Source of the DNA: an uncultured Alphaproteobacteria bacterium
GTDB lineage: Bacteria; Pseudomonadota; Alphaproteobacteria; Rhodobacterales; Rhodobacteraceae
Length of the DNA: 41,615 bases
Reading direction: 5' to 3'
Assembly: GCA_902567635.1 (NCBI GenBank)
Contig: CACFNV010000010.1
Coordinates: 1 to 41,615 of the forward strand
The position numbers and the translations under genes are program-made. Position 1 is the first letter of the stretch; the number at the start of each line of letters is the position of its first letter. Positions 8,016-18,094 of this stretch are shown piece after piece. The notes below the pieces were generated by a model. It did no database searches, was not told the DNA's origin, and saw only the letters and a program-made list of their open reading frames with translations.

Positions 8016-9491
8016 ATGAAGGAACAAGATAGAAGAGTACTCCTTTTAGCAATTGGGGTCTGTCTTTTTTTGGCTGCTGTTGACCAGACAATTATATCTA
8101 CTGCACTACCGTCAATATTAGACCAAATGGGTACTATTAAAGATATTTCACTTATAATGAATTCATATTTAGTTGCATCTGTTACTTTTGGCCCAATCTA
8201 TGGAAAGTTAAGTGATGTCTTTGGTCGAAAAAATATTCTTATTTTTGCAATATTTTTCTTTTTGTTAGGGACAATATTGGCACCCTTTGGAAATTCTCCA
8301 ATAGAGCTAGCTGGCGCAAGATTTATCCAAGGTATAGGCGGGGGCGGTTTGTTTGTGTTGGCATTTACCATTGCTTCTGACTTAGCCGCTCCAAGAAATC
8401 GGGGAAAAATTCAAGGGCTTTTTGCCAGCGTGTTCGGCTTAGCTTCTATTTCTGGCCCATTAGTCGGTGGATTTATTTTAGAATATTTTGATTGGAGATG
8501 GATTTTCTTGTTCAAAATTCCTTTTTCGATATTCTCATTACTGATAGTTTTTATATTCCTGAAACAAGAAAACTCCAGAAAAATTGAGACATTTAATTAT
8601 TTAAGTATAAGTTGCTTGGCTGTATTCTTGTCCTCTTTAGTTCTTCTTTTTAGCTTATCATCAGAATCATCGCTATTTACAATAAAAAATAATGCCCTCG
8701 CGTTTATAAATCTTTTTGCGATAGTAGTACTTTTTTTATCAGAAAAAACCTCAAGTAATCCACTATTTAATTTAAAAGTGAGAGACAATAATATTAAGTT
8801 TTACCTTATTAGCTCATTTTTTTCTGGCATTGTGTTGTTGAGTATCTCAGCATTTATTCAAATTTATCTGCAAGTTGCTTTAAATTACAAACCCCTTTAC
8901 TCAGGTTGTTTTCTTATATCACTTACATTGGGCATCATTTGTTCAACAACAGTTACAGGAAAATTAATCGCTGTTTCTGGTAGGTACAAAATATTTCCTT
9001 TATTGGGAGGAGGCGGTTTATTTCTTGGATGTTTATTAGTTGTAATATTTATAAGAATTGAAAGCCCCCATTTTACTCTACTTATTTTCGCTCTATTTAT
9101 ATTGGGCCTTGGTTTAGGGCCTCAATTGTCGGTCGTTACAGCTGCAATTCAGAACTCAGCTCCTAAAGACAAAATTGGCCTAATTACAGGCACCTTAACA
9201 ACTACTCGTCAATTGGGGGGGATAATGGGCCTTTGCGTTCTAAACTTGATATTTTCTCAAAGCCTAAAATATTTTTCTCAAGACCGGACCAATTTTTTAA
9301 TAGCACAACAAGGAAGCAAATCAATTTCCCTCAATCCTTTATCAACTCCTAATATATTAGAACAAAGCAATTTAATTATTGAAAGTTACAAAATTGGTAC
9401 TACTTGCGTATTTCTGTTCATGGCAACAATGGCAATTATTATTTGTATACTAAACTTTTGCGTTCAAGAGGTAGTTCTTAGAGAAAAATAA
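8016..9491 (+). CDS. MFS transporter, DHA2 (EmrB/QacA-like) drug/metabolite exporter
   Basis: 491 aa, many TMs; ...FLAAVDQTIISTALPSIL, PIYGKLSDVFGRKNILI, GARFIQGIGGGGLF motifs. Confidence 0.93.
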   Translation: MKEQDRRVLLLAIGVCLFLAAVDQTIISTALPSILDQMGTIKDISLIMNSYLVASVTFGPIYGKLSDVFGRKNILIFAIFFFLLGTILAPFGNSPIELAGARFIQGIGGGGLFVLAFTIASDLAAPRNRGKIQGLFASVFGLASISGPLVGGFILEYFDWRWIFLFKIPFSIFSLLIVFIFLKQENSRKIETFNYLSISCLAVFLSSLVLLFSLSSESSLFTIKNNALAFINLFAIVVLFLSEKTSSNPLFNLKVRDNNIKFYLISSFFSGIVLLSISAFIQIYLQVALNYKPLYSGCFLISLTLGIICSTTVTGKLIAVSGRYKIFPLLGGGGLFLGCLLVVIFIRIESPHFTLLIFALFILGLGLGPQLSVVTAAIQNSAPKDKIGLITGTLTTTRQLGGIMGLCVLNLIFSQSLKYFSQDRTNFLIAQQGSKSISLNPLSTPNILEQSNLIIESYKIGTTCVFLFMATMAIIICILNFCVQEVVLREK

Positions 9492-9504
9492 AAGCGAGAT
9501 ATTT

Positions 9505-10176
9505 ATGGTAGAGCCGATACTCAAGTTAAAAAAAATAGAAAAATCATTCCCTGGAAAGTCAGGAGCATTCACGCTATTTTCAGATCTCGAATGTGATCTT
9601 TTGCATGGAAAGTCCTACGCTATGACTGGGGAAAGCGGGGCTGGCAAATCGACACTTCTTCACATAGCATCTGGACTAGAGAAACCAACGAAAGGCTCAA
9701 TATCAATAATGGGCAGTGATTTTTGGTCTCTTAGCAAAGAACAAAAATACAATTTGAGAGTAAATGAGACTGCAATAATATTCCAGCAAATGAACCTTAT
9801 CCCCTGTATTACAGCTAGAGAAAATATAGAGTTTCAAGCTCGGTTAAACCAAAAATTTGATTCAAAATTAATAGATAATCTTATCGGTGATTTAGGCATA
9901 AAAGATATATTGAAAGAATTTCCAGAAAATCTTTCAGGAGGAGAGCAGCAACGAGTGTCAATCGCCCGAGCATTGGCTGCTAGACCGACAATTCTTTTTG
10001 CTGATGAACCAACAGGGAGCCTTGATGAAAGCAACTCTGACATCGTGATTGAAATGTTAAGCAATTTGTGCAAGGAATATAAAACGACACTTTTGTTAAT
10101 AACCCATTCACTGAAAATAGCCTCACACTTGGACTTTCTATTAGAACTTAGTCATGGAAAATTAAACAAAAAATGA
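9505..10176 (+). CDS. ABC transporter ATP-binding protein, LolD/MacB-type
   Basis: 223 aa; Walker A GESGAGKST, signature LSGGEQQRVSIARALA, Walker B ILFADEPTGSLDE. Confidence 0.95.
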   Translation: MVEPILKLKKIEKSFPGKSGAFTLFSDLECDLLHGKSYAMTGESGAGKSTLLHIASGLEKPTKGSISIMGSDFWSLSKEQKYNLRVNETAIIFQQMNLIPCITARENIEFQARLNQKFDSKLIDNLIGDLGIKDILKEFPENLSGGEQQRVSIARALAARPTILFADEPTGSLDESNSDIVIEMLSNLCKEYKTTLLLITHSLKIASHLDFLLELSHGKLNKK

Positions 10177-12572
10177 AACAGTTTTTTCTCATTTTTTATG
10201 TTCTAATTTCGAATTGGAGGAAAGCAAAAGGTCAATTATTCTTCACGTTGATGGGAATTGCCATAGCTTGCTCTTTGTGGTCAAGTGTCGATGTAATAAA
10301 CAACCAAACCATAAGAGCACAAGACGAAGCTCTAACTTTATTCACTAACTCTAGCAAACCAATTATCTTAAAGAAAAACTCGTCTTTGATTGATGAAGCC
10401 ACTTACGTGGAATTGAGACTCAGTGGATGGAAAGTTTCACCAGTCATAAGAAAGAAATTTTCGAAAATAGATCTTGAAATCATAGGTCTTGATTTTTTGT
10501 CCAGACATAAGGAATTACTCAAAAATCAGGGCATAAAAATAGAGTTAAACTATTTTTCTAGATTAACAGACAGTAAGCCAACATTCTTTGCTTCACAAGA
10601 AACGAAAGAAACAATTCAAAAGCTAGGTCTTTCTATGAATATTATTCTTAACGAAGAAATACCCTTTGGGAAAGCACTGGGAGATATATCTTCAGCTCAA
10701 CGGCTACTCAATCTCAACAAAAAGTTTTCTTATCTAATTTTGACAGACTCTATGCCAAGAAATAAGACCAAGCTACCATCAAATAATCTTATCATGATTG
10801 ATGATACATCAGCAAAGGAGTTTCAATCCATCTCCGATAGTTTTAATTTCAACTTACGAGCGTTTGGGTTTCTATCATTTTGTGTAGGTATGTTTATCGT
10901 ATTTACCTCGGTAAAAATGGCTTTTAGTCAGAGAATTGACTGTATTAAAAGCTTAAAACTTATAGGTATTAATAACAGTAAGTTAGGAGCTTGTTTAATA
11001 GTTGAATTACTTATTATAGCTATAATTGCAGGGTCATTTGGAACATTAACTGGCCTCTTGCTTGCTCAAAATCTATTACCGGGAGTTAACACGACACTTG
11101 ATATACTCTATGAAAGTCCAACGATAGAAACATTAAAGTTTTCATCAGATTGGTTTTTACTGAGCATATTAATTGCAGTTATCGGAACCCTGGTTGCAAG
11201 CTTTTTTTCTTTGTCAGATCTAGCAAAAATTTCCCCATTAGACACTGGAAAAATAGCCCAGCAAAAAGAACCAAAAATAACTTTCAATGCGTTCGTTGGA
11301 CCTTTGATAATAGCCACAAGTTCTCTATATTTTTTTTCCATAACAACGAGTGATTTAACTCTGAGCTTTATTACGTTAGCTCTGATTATTATAATAGGGT
11401 GTATTTTACTTCCATATTTTTTACTTTTAATTTCTGTTTTTATGCAAAAACTGGTTCCTCAAAAAAACCCCCTATTCAACTGGATTATTAAAGATACGAC
11501 TAAATACGCCAAATTAATCTTTATAGGATATTTAGCCTTCTTTATGGCTTTATCAATAAATATAGGCGTTCATGGCATGGTAATGAGCTTCAAAACTACT
11601 TTTATTCAATGGTTAGAAAAGAGAGTTTTTGCCGATATTTATATACAAATTACAGATGAAAAAAATCTTGCTGCGGTTATGGATATAATAAAAAGGCACG
11701 GCGCCGAGAGCTATCCCATCATTTACGGAGAGGGGAGAATGAAAAATGAACAACTAGAGATATATGGGTTTATGCCAACTGAAATTTATGAACAAAATTG
11801 GCCGATGTCTGAAATGAACAAACATACATGGTATGAGATTAATAAAGAAGGTTTTGTTTTTGTTAATGAGCAATTTTCCAACGAAAAAAAATTGCGCCTT
11901 GGTGATAGTTTTCAATTTCAGGCAAACAACAAGAAAATTGAAAAAAAAATATCTGGTGTCTATCCAGACTATGGAAATTCTAAAAACCAGATTATGATGT
12001 CTATGAATGCTTTTTCCAACATTTTTCCAGAAAAAATACCAAATAATTTAGCTATAAAAATCGATGAAAGTTTATTTTCTCCCTTGATGAATGCTCTTTT
12101 GGAAAGCGGTAACATTAACTATGGCACAATAATCAACGAGAAGAAGGTCAAAGAAGTATCTTTAAAGATATTTGATAATACTTTCAAGATTAGTTTTCAG
12201 TTAGCTCTGGTCACTTTAATGGTCGCCGGCTTTACACTTTACACAAACCTTGTAACTGTAAAAAAGTTAAGAATGAAGGATATCCTACCTATAAATGCTA
12301 TAGGGATACCGATGATTACTTTATTGAAATTAGATTTTATGAAAAATATTTCTCTAACCTTTATAGTTTCAATTTTTTCAATACTGATGGGCATAGTTAT
12401 TTCTTTTATTCTCTCAGATCTTATAAACCCCAATGCCTTTGGCTGGGAATTTCCTTTGCTTCTGTTCCCTAAATACTGGTTGCAAATAGTTTCTCTTGCT
12501 TTGCTTATCTCATTGATCACCAGTTTTCTCTCTTTAAGGTTTGATTTTTTCAAGAGAAATAGGGGTATTTAA
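10173..12572 (+). CDS. ABC transporter permease, FtsX/MacB-like, two FtsX-type modules
   Basis: 799 aa; N-terminal TM then extracytoplasmic domain, two TM clusters and C-terminal FtsX-like TMs; ATGA overlap with the preceding ATPase. Confidence 0.85.
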   Translation: MKQFFLIFYVLISNWRKAKGQLFFTLMGIAIACSLWSSVDVINNQTIRAQDEALTLFTNSSKPIILKKNSSLIDEATYVELRLSGWKVSPVIRKKFSKIDLEIIGLDFLSRHKELLKNQGIKIELNYFSRLTDSKPTFFASQETKETIQKLGLSMNIILNEEIPFGKALGDISSAQRLLNLNKKFSYLILTDSMPRNKTKLPSNNLIMIDDTSAKEFQSISDSFNFNLRAFGFLSFCVGMFIVFTSVKMAFSQRIDCIKSLKLIGINNSKLGACLIVELLIIAIIAGSFGTLTGLLLAQNLLPGVNTTLDILYESPTIETLKFSSDWFLLSILIAVIGTLVASFFSLSDLAKISPLDTGKIAQQKEPKITFNAFVGPLIIATSSLYFFSITTSDLTLSFITLALIIIIGCILLPYFLLLISVFMQKLVPQKNPLFNWIIKDTTKYAKLIFIGYLAFFMALSINIGVHGMVMSFKTTFIQWLEKRVFADIYIQITDEKNLAAVMDIIKRHGAESYPIIYGEGRMKNEQLEIYGFMPTEIYEQNWPMSEMNKHTWYEINKEGFVFVNEQFSNEKKLRLGDSFQFQANNKKIEKKISGVYPDYGNSKNQIMMSMNAFSNIFPEKIPNNLAIKIDESLFSPLMNALLESGNINYGTIINEKKVKEVSLKIFDNTFKISFQLALVTLMVAGFTLYTNLVTVKKLRMKDILPINAIGIPMITLLKLDFMKNISLTFIVSIFSILMGIVISFILSDLINPNAFGWEFPLLLFPKYWLQIVSLALLISLITSFLSLRFDFFKRNRGI

Positions 12573-12574
12573 AA

Positions 12575-13645
12575 ATGTTATTAGTATCGAAACTCATAAG
12601 TAATCTACTGCTAACTATAACTGTTTTGATTTTCACACCTATAAATCCCATTGAAGCTGATACTCAATCGGAATACTTCAAGAGAGCAGTTAGTGATTAC
12701 CAGCTTAAATTTCCTAAAGATCATGGAGAACATAAGAATTTTAAAGTGGAATGGTGGTATGTAACAGCTAACTTATCATCAGAGAGTTTAGGGCAATTGG
12801 GGATACAATGGACATTATTTAAAAATGAATTAGCTGCAATAAATAAAGAAACTCCCTGGGATCTAAGTTCTTTTTGGATGGCTCACAGCGCAATAACGAC
12901 AGAAGAACAACATTTTTTTGAAGAACGTTTTGCAAGAAGAAATATGGGATTAGCAGGAGTAACCTTGTCTCCATTTAAAGCTTGGATTGATAATTGGAGT
13001 GCCTCTGGTGATAACGAATTAGCAAAATTAAAAATTAAGAGTAACGGAAAAAACTTTTCTTATAAACTGGAATTTGAGACCCAATTTTCTCCTATTCTAC
13101 AAGGAAAAAATGGTTTCAGCGTAAAGTCAGCCGCTGGCAATGCGTCTCATTATTATAGTCAACCTTTTTATAGTGTTAAAGGTTGGGTGGAAATTAATGG
13201 TATAAAAGAGAAGGTGAAGGGACAAGGTTGGCTAGACCGTGAATGGTCCAGCGATTTATTAAATGAAAACCAGATAGGTTGGGATTGGTTCTCAATACAT
13301 CTTGAAAGTGGAAACAAAATTATGTTATTTCAAGTACGAGAGAGAGATGGAAATAACTTTGTTTCTGGGAGTTGGATTAATAAAGACGGGGCTAAAGAAG
13401 TACTTTCTGAACAAACAGTTAGGATTAAGAAATTAAAATCGAAATCATATGTATGGGGGGAAATACCTATTAAATGGCAGATCTCTATACCTGAAAAAGC
13501 TATTTTCCTTATAATAACCCCCTTAAATGAAAACTCTTTCATGGATACCTTAATTCCTTATTGGGAGGGTCCAGTGAAAGTGGCGGGCAGTGATAAAGGG
13601 GTAGGCTATCTGGAAATGACGGGCTATAAAAATTATGGAAGCTAA
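12575..13645 (+). CDS. AttH/CrtC-like lipocalin-fold secreted protein (COG5621-type 'predicted secreted hydrolase')
   Basis: 356 aa; hydrophobic signal-like N-terminus, then FPKDHGEHKNFKVEWWYVTANLSSE...GIQWTLFK, GWLDREWSS, WDWFSIHLESG, GYLEMTGY, characteristic of AttH/CrtC-like lipocalin proteins. Confidence 0.87.
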   Translation: MLLVSKLISNLLLTITVLIFTPINPIEADTQSEYFKRAVSDYQLKFPKDHGEHKNFKVEWWYVTANLSSESLGQLGIQWTLFKNELAAINKETPWDLSSFWMAHSAITTEEQHFFEERFARRNMGLAGVTLSPFKAWIDNWSASGDNELAKLKIKSNGKNFSYKLEFETQFSPILQGKNGFSVKSAAGNASHYYSQPFYSVKGWVEINGIKEKVKGQGWLDREWSSDLLNENQIGWDWFSIHLESGNKIMLFQVRERDGNNFVSGSWINKDGAKEVLSEQTVRIKKLKSKSYVWGEIPIKWQISIPEKAIFLIITPLNENSFMDTLIPYWEGPVKVAGSDKGVGYLEMTGYKNYGS

Positions 13646-14154
13646 GCCGCCTTCCCTTCTAGCACCTTATCAACTTTTTCTTGAGCCTTTTTCTCTTCTA
13701 CCCCATCCACTGCAGCGATCTCTCTCGTAAGCCTTTCTAAAGCGGCCTCGTAGAGTTGCCTTTCAGAATATGACTGCTCTCTTTGTTCGTCATTTCTATG
13801 CAGATCTCTTACAACTTCAGCAATTTGCATTAATTCCCCAGAGTTAATTTTTTGTTCATAATCTTGAGCACGACGAGACCACATTGCTCTTTTAACTTTT
13901 GCTTTACCGCCGATAACTTCTAAAGCCTTTCCTATAGTGCTTGGGCTAGACAACTTTCTCATGCCAGTGGAATTTACTTTGTTAAAAGGAACTTTCAGTG
14001 TCATCTTATCTTTTCTGAAAATAATGACGAACATACTTAAGTCCACTCCAGCTACGCTCTGGTTCTCTTGATCTACAATCTGCCCTACACCATGAGAAGG
14101 ATAAACTACATAATCATTAATTTGAAATTTCTCGCTTGATTCATTTATATCCAT
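13642..14154 (-). CDS. carD: CarD family transcriptional regulator
   Basis: 170 aa; INDYVVYPSHGVGQIVDQENQSVAG...VPFNKVNSTGMRKLSS and MWSRRAQDYEQKINSGELMQIAEVVRDL. Confidence 0.95.
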   Translation of the reverse strand: MDINESSEKFQINDYVVYPSHGVGQIVDQENQSVAGVDLSMFVIIFRKDKMTLKVPFNKVNSTGMRKLSSPSTIGKALEVIGGKAKVKRAMWSRRAQDYEQKINSGELMQIAEVVRDLHRNDEQREQSYSERQLYEAALERLTREIAAVDGVEEKKAQEKVDKVLEGKAA

Positions 14155-14221
14155 AAAAACACCTTAGAAGTAAAAGCGCTTTCCTAGCATACATTTAAAT
14201 AAAGATCTATACATAAAGTAA

Positions 14222-14560
14222 TTAATCTCCTTCTCCTGGCTCTGGAGAAAAGTATTTATCTAGTTTATTTTCTTCTAATTCTTTCTCCTCCGCTCCTGGT
14301 AGAGGATCTCGTCTAACCGTAATTACTGGCCAGACTTCTGAATATTTTCTGTTGAATTCAACCCACTCAGCCGCGCCAGGTTCCGTATCTGGCTTTATAG
14401 CATCTACTGGGCACTCTGGCTCACAGACACCGCAGTCTATACACTCGTCAGGATGAATTACCAACATGTTTTCTCCTTCATAAAAGCAGTCAACAGGGCA
14501 AACATCTACACAATCGGTGTACTTACAAGCAATACATTTATCATTAACAATGTAGGTCAC
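14222..14560 (-). CDS. fdxA: 7Fe ferredoxin FdxA
   Basis: 112 aa; [55 protein letters not shown]. Confidence 0.97.
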   Translation of the reverse strand: MTYIVNDKCIACKYTDCVDVCPVDCFYEGENMLVIHPDECIDCGVCEPECPVDAIKPDTEPGAAEWVEFNRKYSEVWPVITVRRDPLPGAEEKELEENKLDKYFSPEPGEGD

Positions 14561-14600
14561 AAAAAATTACTCCTCGACAACATATACCTTACATATTTTT

Positions 14601-15002
14601 TCAACTATTTAAAATATAATTTGAACTGTTTTTCATGGAAATTAAATCCCTTCTTTCCTGTTTGGTTGGGCGTTTCCTCCGCAATCGTTGATCAAAATAC
14701 TCTTTTACTTCCGACTTCTCTTCCTCCAAAATAGAATATAGTGTTCTAGCCTTTTCATACGACTCTCTTTTAGAAGAAACCTTTTTAACAATAATTTTCT
14801 GCTTTAAATAATCATTTTTTATAAAAATTATATTATCTGGGACAACCGTTGAAGAAGGCTTAATAGAGACTTTACCCACAATTGAAATGTATCCCTTTTT
14901 TATCGATTCTGAAGCTATTCTTCTTGTTTTGTAAAAACGAGCTGCCCAAAGCCACTTGTCTAAACGGCAATTTAGTGTGCAATCTTCCTCATTCTTTTTC
15001 AA
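14601..15002 (-). CDS. RNA-binding S4 domain protein (Hsp15-like)
   Basis: 133 aa; CRLDKWLWAARFYKTRRIASESIKKGYISIVGKVSIKPSSTV, S4 domain; 4-nt overlap with upstream helicase gene. Confidence 0.92.
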   Translation of the reverse strand: MKKNEEDCTLNCRLDKWLWAARFYKTRRIASESIKKGYISIVGKVSIKPSSTVVPDNIIFIKNDYLKQKIIVKKVSSKRESYEKARTLYSILEEEKSEVKEYFDQRLRRKRPTKQERRDLISMKNSSNYILNS

Positions 15003-17650
15003 TTTTTCAATAACATTTTTAAAGAGGCGAAAGGGCCGTCTGGATCTATACTTTTTCTATTGATAATTGATTTATTTTTATCAATTACACCAATTCCCTT
15101 TTTTTTCTTATAAGGAAAAGTCTTTTTACTCTTTTCCTTTTCATTTCTTAATCTTCTTTCTTTCCTAATAAAAACTCTCAGTTTTTCTCCTTCCTCCTCA
15201 TATGTTAGAGAGACCTCTTTTTTTGCAGGATCATCATTCGGCTTTATTTTTTCTTCATGACTATCTACAAAAATCTTTTCGGTTTTTGAAATGAACCCAA
15301 GTCTTTTCATTAAATCAGAAAAATCTTTTAAGCCTAGTCCCGTGATAGATAGCATCGATGCATTTGGTTCAAACCAATTGTTCTGATCAAACTTTTTTAA
15401 CATAAAGAATAGTCTTTCAAGCATATCAACTCGAATAATTTTATCTCCAGCAACAAAAAAACCGGCAACCATATATTGAGCTTTCGATATATTTTTATTG
15501 AATGGAATAGTTATTAATCCCGGTGGTGGAATGAACCTCTCTAACTCATCCCTATGAAAAGCGTTAAATAGAGCTAAACGTAATTTAGTGGCCTCGGGTT
15601 TCAGAACTAAACCATCGTATATAACCTTGTAACCAAATCTTACTCCAAACTCCTTAAATTTCAACTTCGATGCACTATCAATTTCTTTAAATTCTTCCAA
15701 AACTTGAGCTTTAGGAATTACACCCAAACTCTCTAAATATTTGTGAATAAAACCCCGTGCCAGCCCTTCAAAGCCATTTGATGATTTTAATCTCAATAAG
15801 TTTACGATTAATGTCTCTGTTTTTTTCTGAAGAAAAATAGTCAGTTTTTTTTCTATTTTTTTCTGTTGATCAATATCAAGCTCTTCAAAGTTTGTTACTT
15901 TTACCCCAGGTGAATAAACATTAGCACCCTTAGCTAAAACTCCTACTCTAGCACCATTCCAAGAGAAATCTCCATCTACAGAAAGATCAATCTCTGTATC
16001 AGGAGCGGAATAGAACTTTTCGACAACTGTTTTCAAATGCTGCTGAAGGAAAGGACGAAACCCCTGCATTAGTTTTTTCTTATCTGCGAAGGTTTCATTA
16101 CCTGATAAAGTAAAGTTAAATCCCTCTACAACTCCAAATAAATGGTCCTCAATATATATAGAACCATCATTTTTTACTACAAAATTTGCATAGTTTTCTT
16201 TTTGCGTCATCCCTCGTTTTACCAATACTGACCTCCTTAGGTCAACAAATCGTTGAGTTAATTTAACATGCAGTGACTCAGATAACTTGTCCTCTATGTC
16301 CCTAGCAGCATTTCTCCAACTCATTGAGTTTTCCATCCAATCACCTCGGTTCGCTACAAAACACCATGTTCTTATGAAGGATAGCCTTTTTGACAATGTA
16401 TCTATATCACCCTGATCATCATCAAGACGCCTAATCTCTTTAGCAAACCAACTCTCTGGGATAGTTGCAGTATTTCTGATAAAGCTAAATAACTTTAAAA
16501 TTATATCTGCATGATCTTGAGTCGAAACTTTTCTAAAATCTGGTATCTGGCAGATCTTCCAAAGAAGTTGCACGTCATAGTCAGAAAATTTTTGAAAATC
16601 AGAAACATAACTTTTATATAAAAACTTTAAAGTTGCGACATCTGTGACGTCTTTTACTTTTTCTAAATGGCTGGAATTAATATTCTTATCTAGTGATTGA
16701 ATGAGTGAGGCTACAGACGAATAATCTAGACAAGAATTACGCCATTTTAGTTTTTCTTGAATTGGAAAAATATTGTTTTCTATATTATAAACTATTTTCT
16801 CATCAATTTCCTTTAGATTTCCTGTTTCACCAAAAAAACCATCTTGAAGATGGCGACCTGCACGACCAGCTATTTGAGCCAACTCAAGTACATTTAAATC
16901 TCTTATTTTGTGCCCATCAAATTTTCTCTTTGAAGCAAAAAAGACATTATTAATATTAAGATTTAGCCCCATTCCAATGGCATCTGTGGCAACCAAATAA
17001 TCAACATCTCCACTCTGATATAGTTCTACTTGAGCATTTCTAGTTTTAGGTGACAAAGCCCCTAAGACGACTGCAGCACCTCCTTTAGTAAAGCGCAATT
17101 GTTCAGCAAGTTGATACACTCTCTCTACGCTGAAATCTACTACAGCTGATCTAGGACCAATTTTTGAAATATTTTTCTTTCCAATATAGGAAAGGGAAGA
17201 AAACCTTTCTTTGTTTAAAAACTGAACTTCAGGTATTATTTTTCTTATAATTCTCTTCATAACTAAAGAACCAAGAAACACAGTCTCGAAAGTACCTCTA
17301 GCTTTTAAAAGCCTTTCGGTAAAGATATGCCCTCTTTCTTCATCTGCGCATAATTGAATTTCATCTACCGCTAAGAACTCATAACTTTTATCCAGTACCA
17401 TTGCTTCAGTAGTACAAACCCAATACCTAGCTTTTTCTCCAATTATTTTCTCTTCTCCAGTATTGAGAGCACAGAGATCTACTCCTCTAATTTCGACTAT
17501 TTTATCATATATCTCTCTAGCTAACAGTCTGAGCGGAACGCCAATAATACCGGACTTATATGACAACATACGCTCTACTGCATAGAATGTTTTTCCCGTA
17601 TTGGTAGGACCTAAAATTGCTTTGCAATTTAAATTCTTTGAATCACTCAA
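14999..17650 (-). CDS. SUV3/MgpS-like DEAD-type helicase with basic C-terminal extension
   Basis: 883 aa; AILGPTNTGKTFYAVERML, DEIQ, AGRAGRH motif VI; SUV3-like architecture; Lys/Arg-rich C-terminus. Confidence 0.92.
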   Translation of the reverse strand: MSDSKNLNCKAILGPTNTGKTFYAVERMLSYKSGIIGVPLRLLAREIYDKIVEIRGVDLCALNTGEEKIIGEKARYWVCTTEAMVLDKSYEFLAVDEIQLCADEERGHIFTERLLKARGTFETVFLGSLVMKRIIRKIIPEVQFLNKERFSSLSYIGKKNISKIGPRSAVVDFSVERVYQLAEQLRFTKGGAAVVLGALSPKTRNAQVELYQSGDVDYLVATDAIGMGLNLNINNVFFASKRKFDGHKIRDLNVLELAQIAGRAGRHLQDGFFGETGNLKEIDEKIVYNIENNIFPIQEKLKWRNSCLDYSSVASLIQSLDKNINSSHLEKVKDVTDVATLKFLYKSYVSDFQKFSDYDVQLLWKICQIPDFRKVSTQDHADIILKLFSFIRNTATIPESWFAKEIRRLDDDQGDIDTLSKRLSFIRTWCFVANRGDWMENSMSWRNAARDIEDKLSESLHVKLTQRFVDLRRSVLVKRGMTQKENYANFVVKNDGSIYIEDHLFGVVEGFNFTLSGNETFADKKKLMQGFRPFLQQHLKTVVEKFYSAPDTEIDLSVDGDFSWNGARVGVLAKGANVYSPGVKVTNFEELDIDQQKKIEKKLTIFLQKKTETLIVNLLRLKSSNGFEGLARGFIHKYLESLGVIPKAQVLEEFKEIDSASKLKFKEFGVRFGYKVIYDGLVLKPEATKLRLALFNAFHRDELERFIPPPGLITIPFNKNISKAQYMVAGFFVAGDKIIRVDMLERLFFMLKKFDQNNWFEPNASMLSITGLGLKDFSDLMKRLGFISKTEKIFVDSHEEKIKPNDDPAKKEVSLTYEEEGEKLRVFIRKERRLRNEKEKSKKTFPYKKKKGIGVIDKNKSIINRKSIDPDGPFASLKMLLKN

Positions 17651-17785
17651 TTTGAAGTTCCTGGATAACTATTTTATTTTATTCTAAAGGTATATAAAAT
17701 TTGAAGGTTGATTTAAAAACTGGAAAAGTATTATTTACTGTTATACTCAAGTTTGTTACCTCTTAAAACTGAAATATTAAAAAAA

Positions 17786-18088
17786 ATGGAGAATTGTATG
17801 AGTGAAGTTTTAGAAAAGGCAACCGCCACAATAAATGAAAAAATGGAAGGGACCACTTTTAATTCCAGTGTTAAATTTAGTATTGAGGATGAGGGTTCAA
17901 TTGTTGTTGATAGTGACGGGGTTAGAATATCTGAAGAAGAAACTGATTGCACTTTAATTGCATCACTGGAAACATTCACTAGTATTCTGAATGGGGAAAT
18001 GAACGCAACAGAAGCATACATGACTGGCTCTCTAAAGGTTGAGGGATCTATGAGCGCTGCTATGGAATTGAGCAGTATTCTCTCTTAG
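17786..18088 (+). CDS. SCP2 sterol-binding domain protein
   Basis: ORF track starts at a TTG at 17753; in-frame ATGs at 17786 or 17798 are more plausible. VVDSDGVRISEEETDCTLIASLETFTSILNGEMNATEAYMTGSLKVEGSMSAAMELSSIL is the classic SCP2 C-terminus. Confidence 0.9.
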   Translation: MENCMSEVLEKATATINEKMEGTTFNSSVKFSIEDEGSIVVDSDGVRISEEETDCTLIASLETFTSILNGEMNATEAYMTGSLKVEGSMSAAMELSSILS

Positions 18089-18094
18089 ATCTGC

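Noticed and set aside
12575-13645. Carotenoid 1,2-hydratase (CrtC) for the photosynthetic carotenoid pathway
   Set aside because: It shares the CrtC/AttH-like fold motifs, but it has a signal-like N-terminus, sits in an ABC export operon far from the photosynthesis cluster, and reads as the COG5621 AttH-like type.
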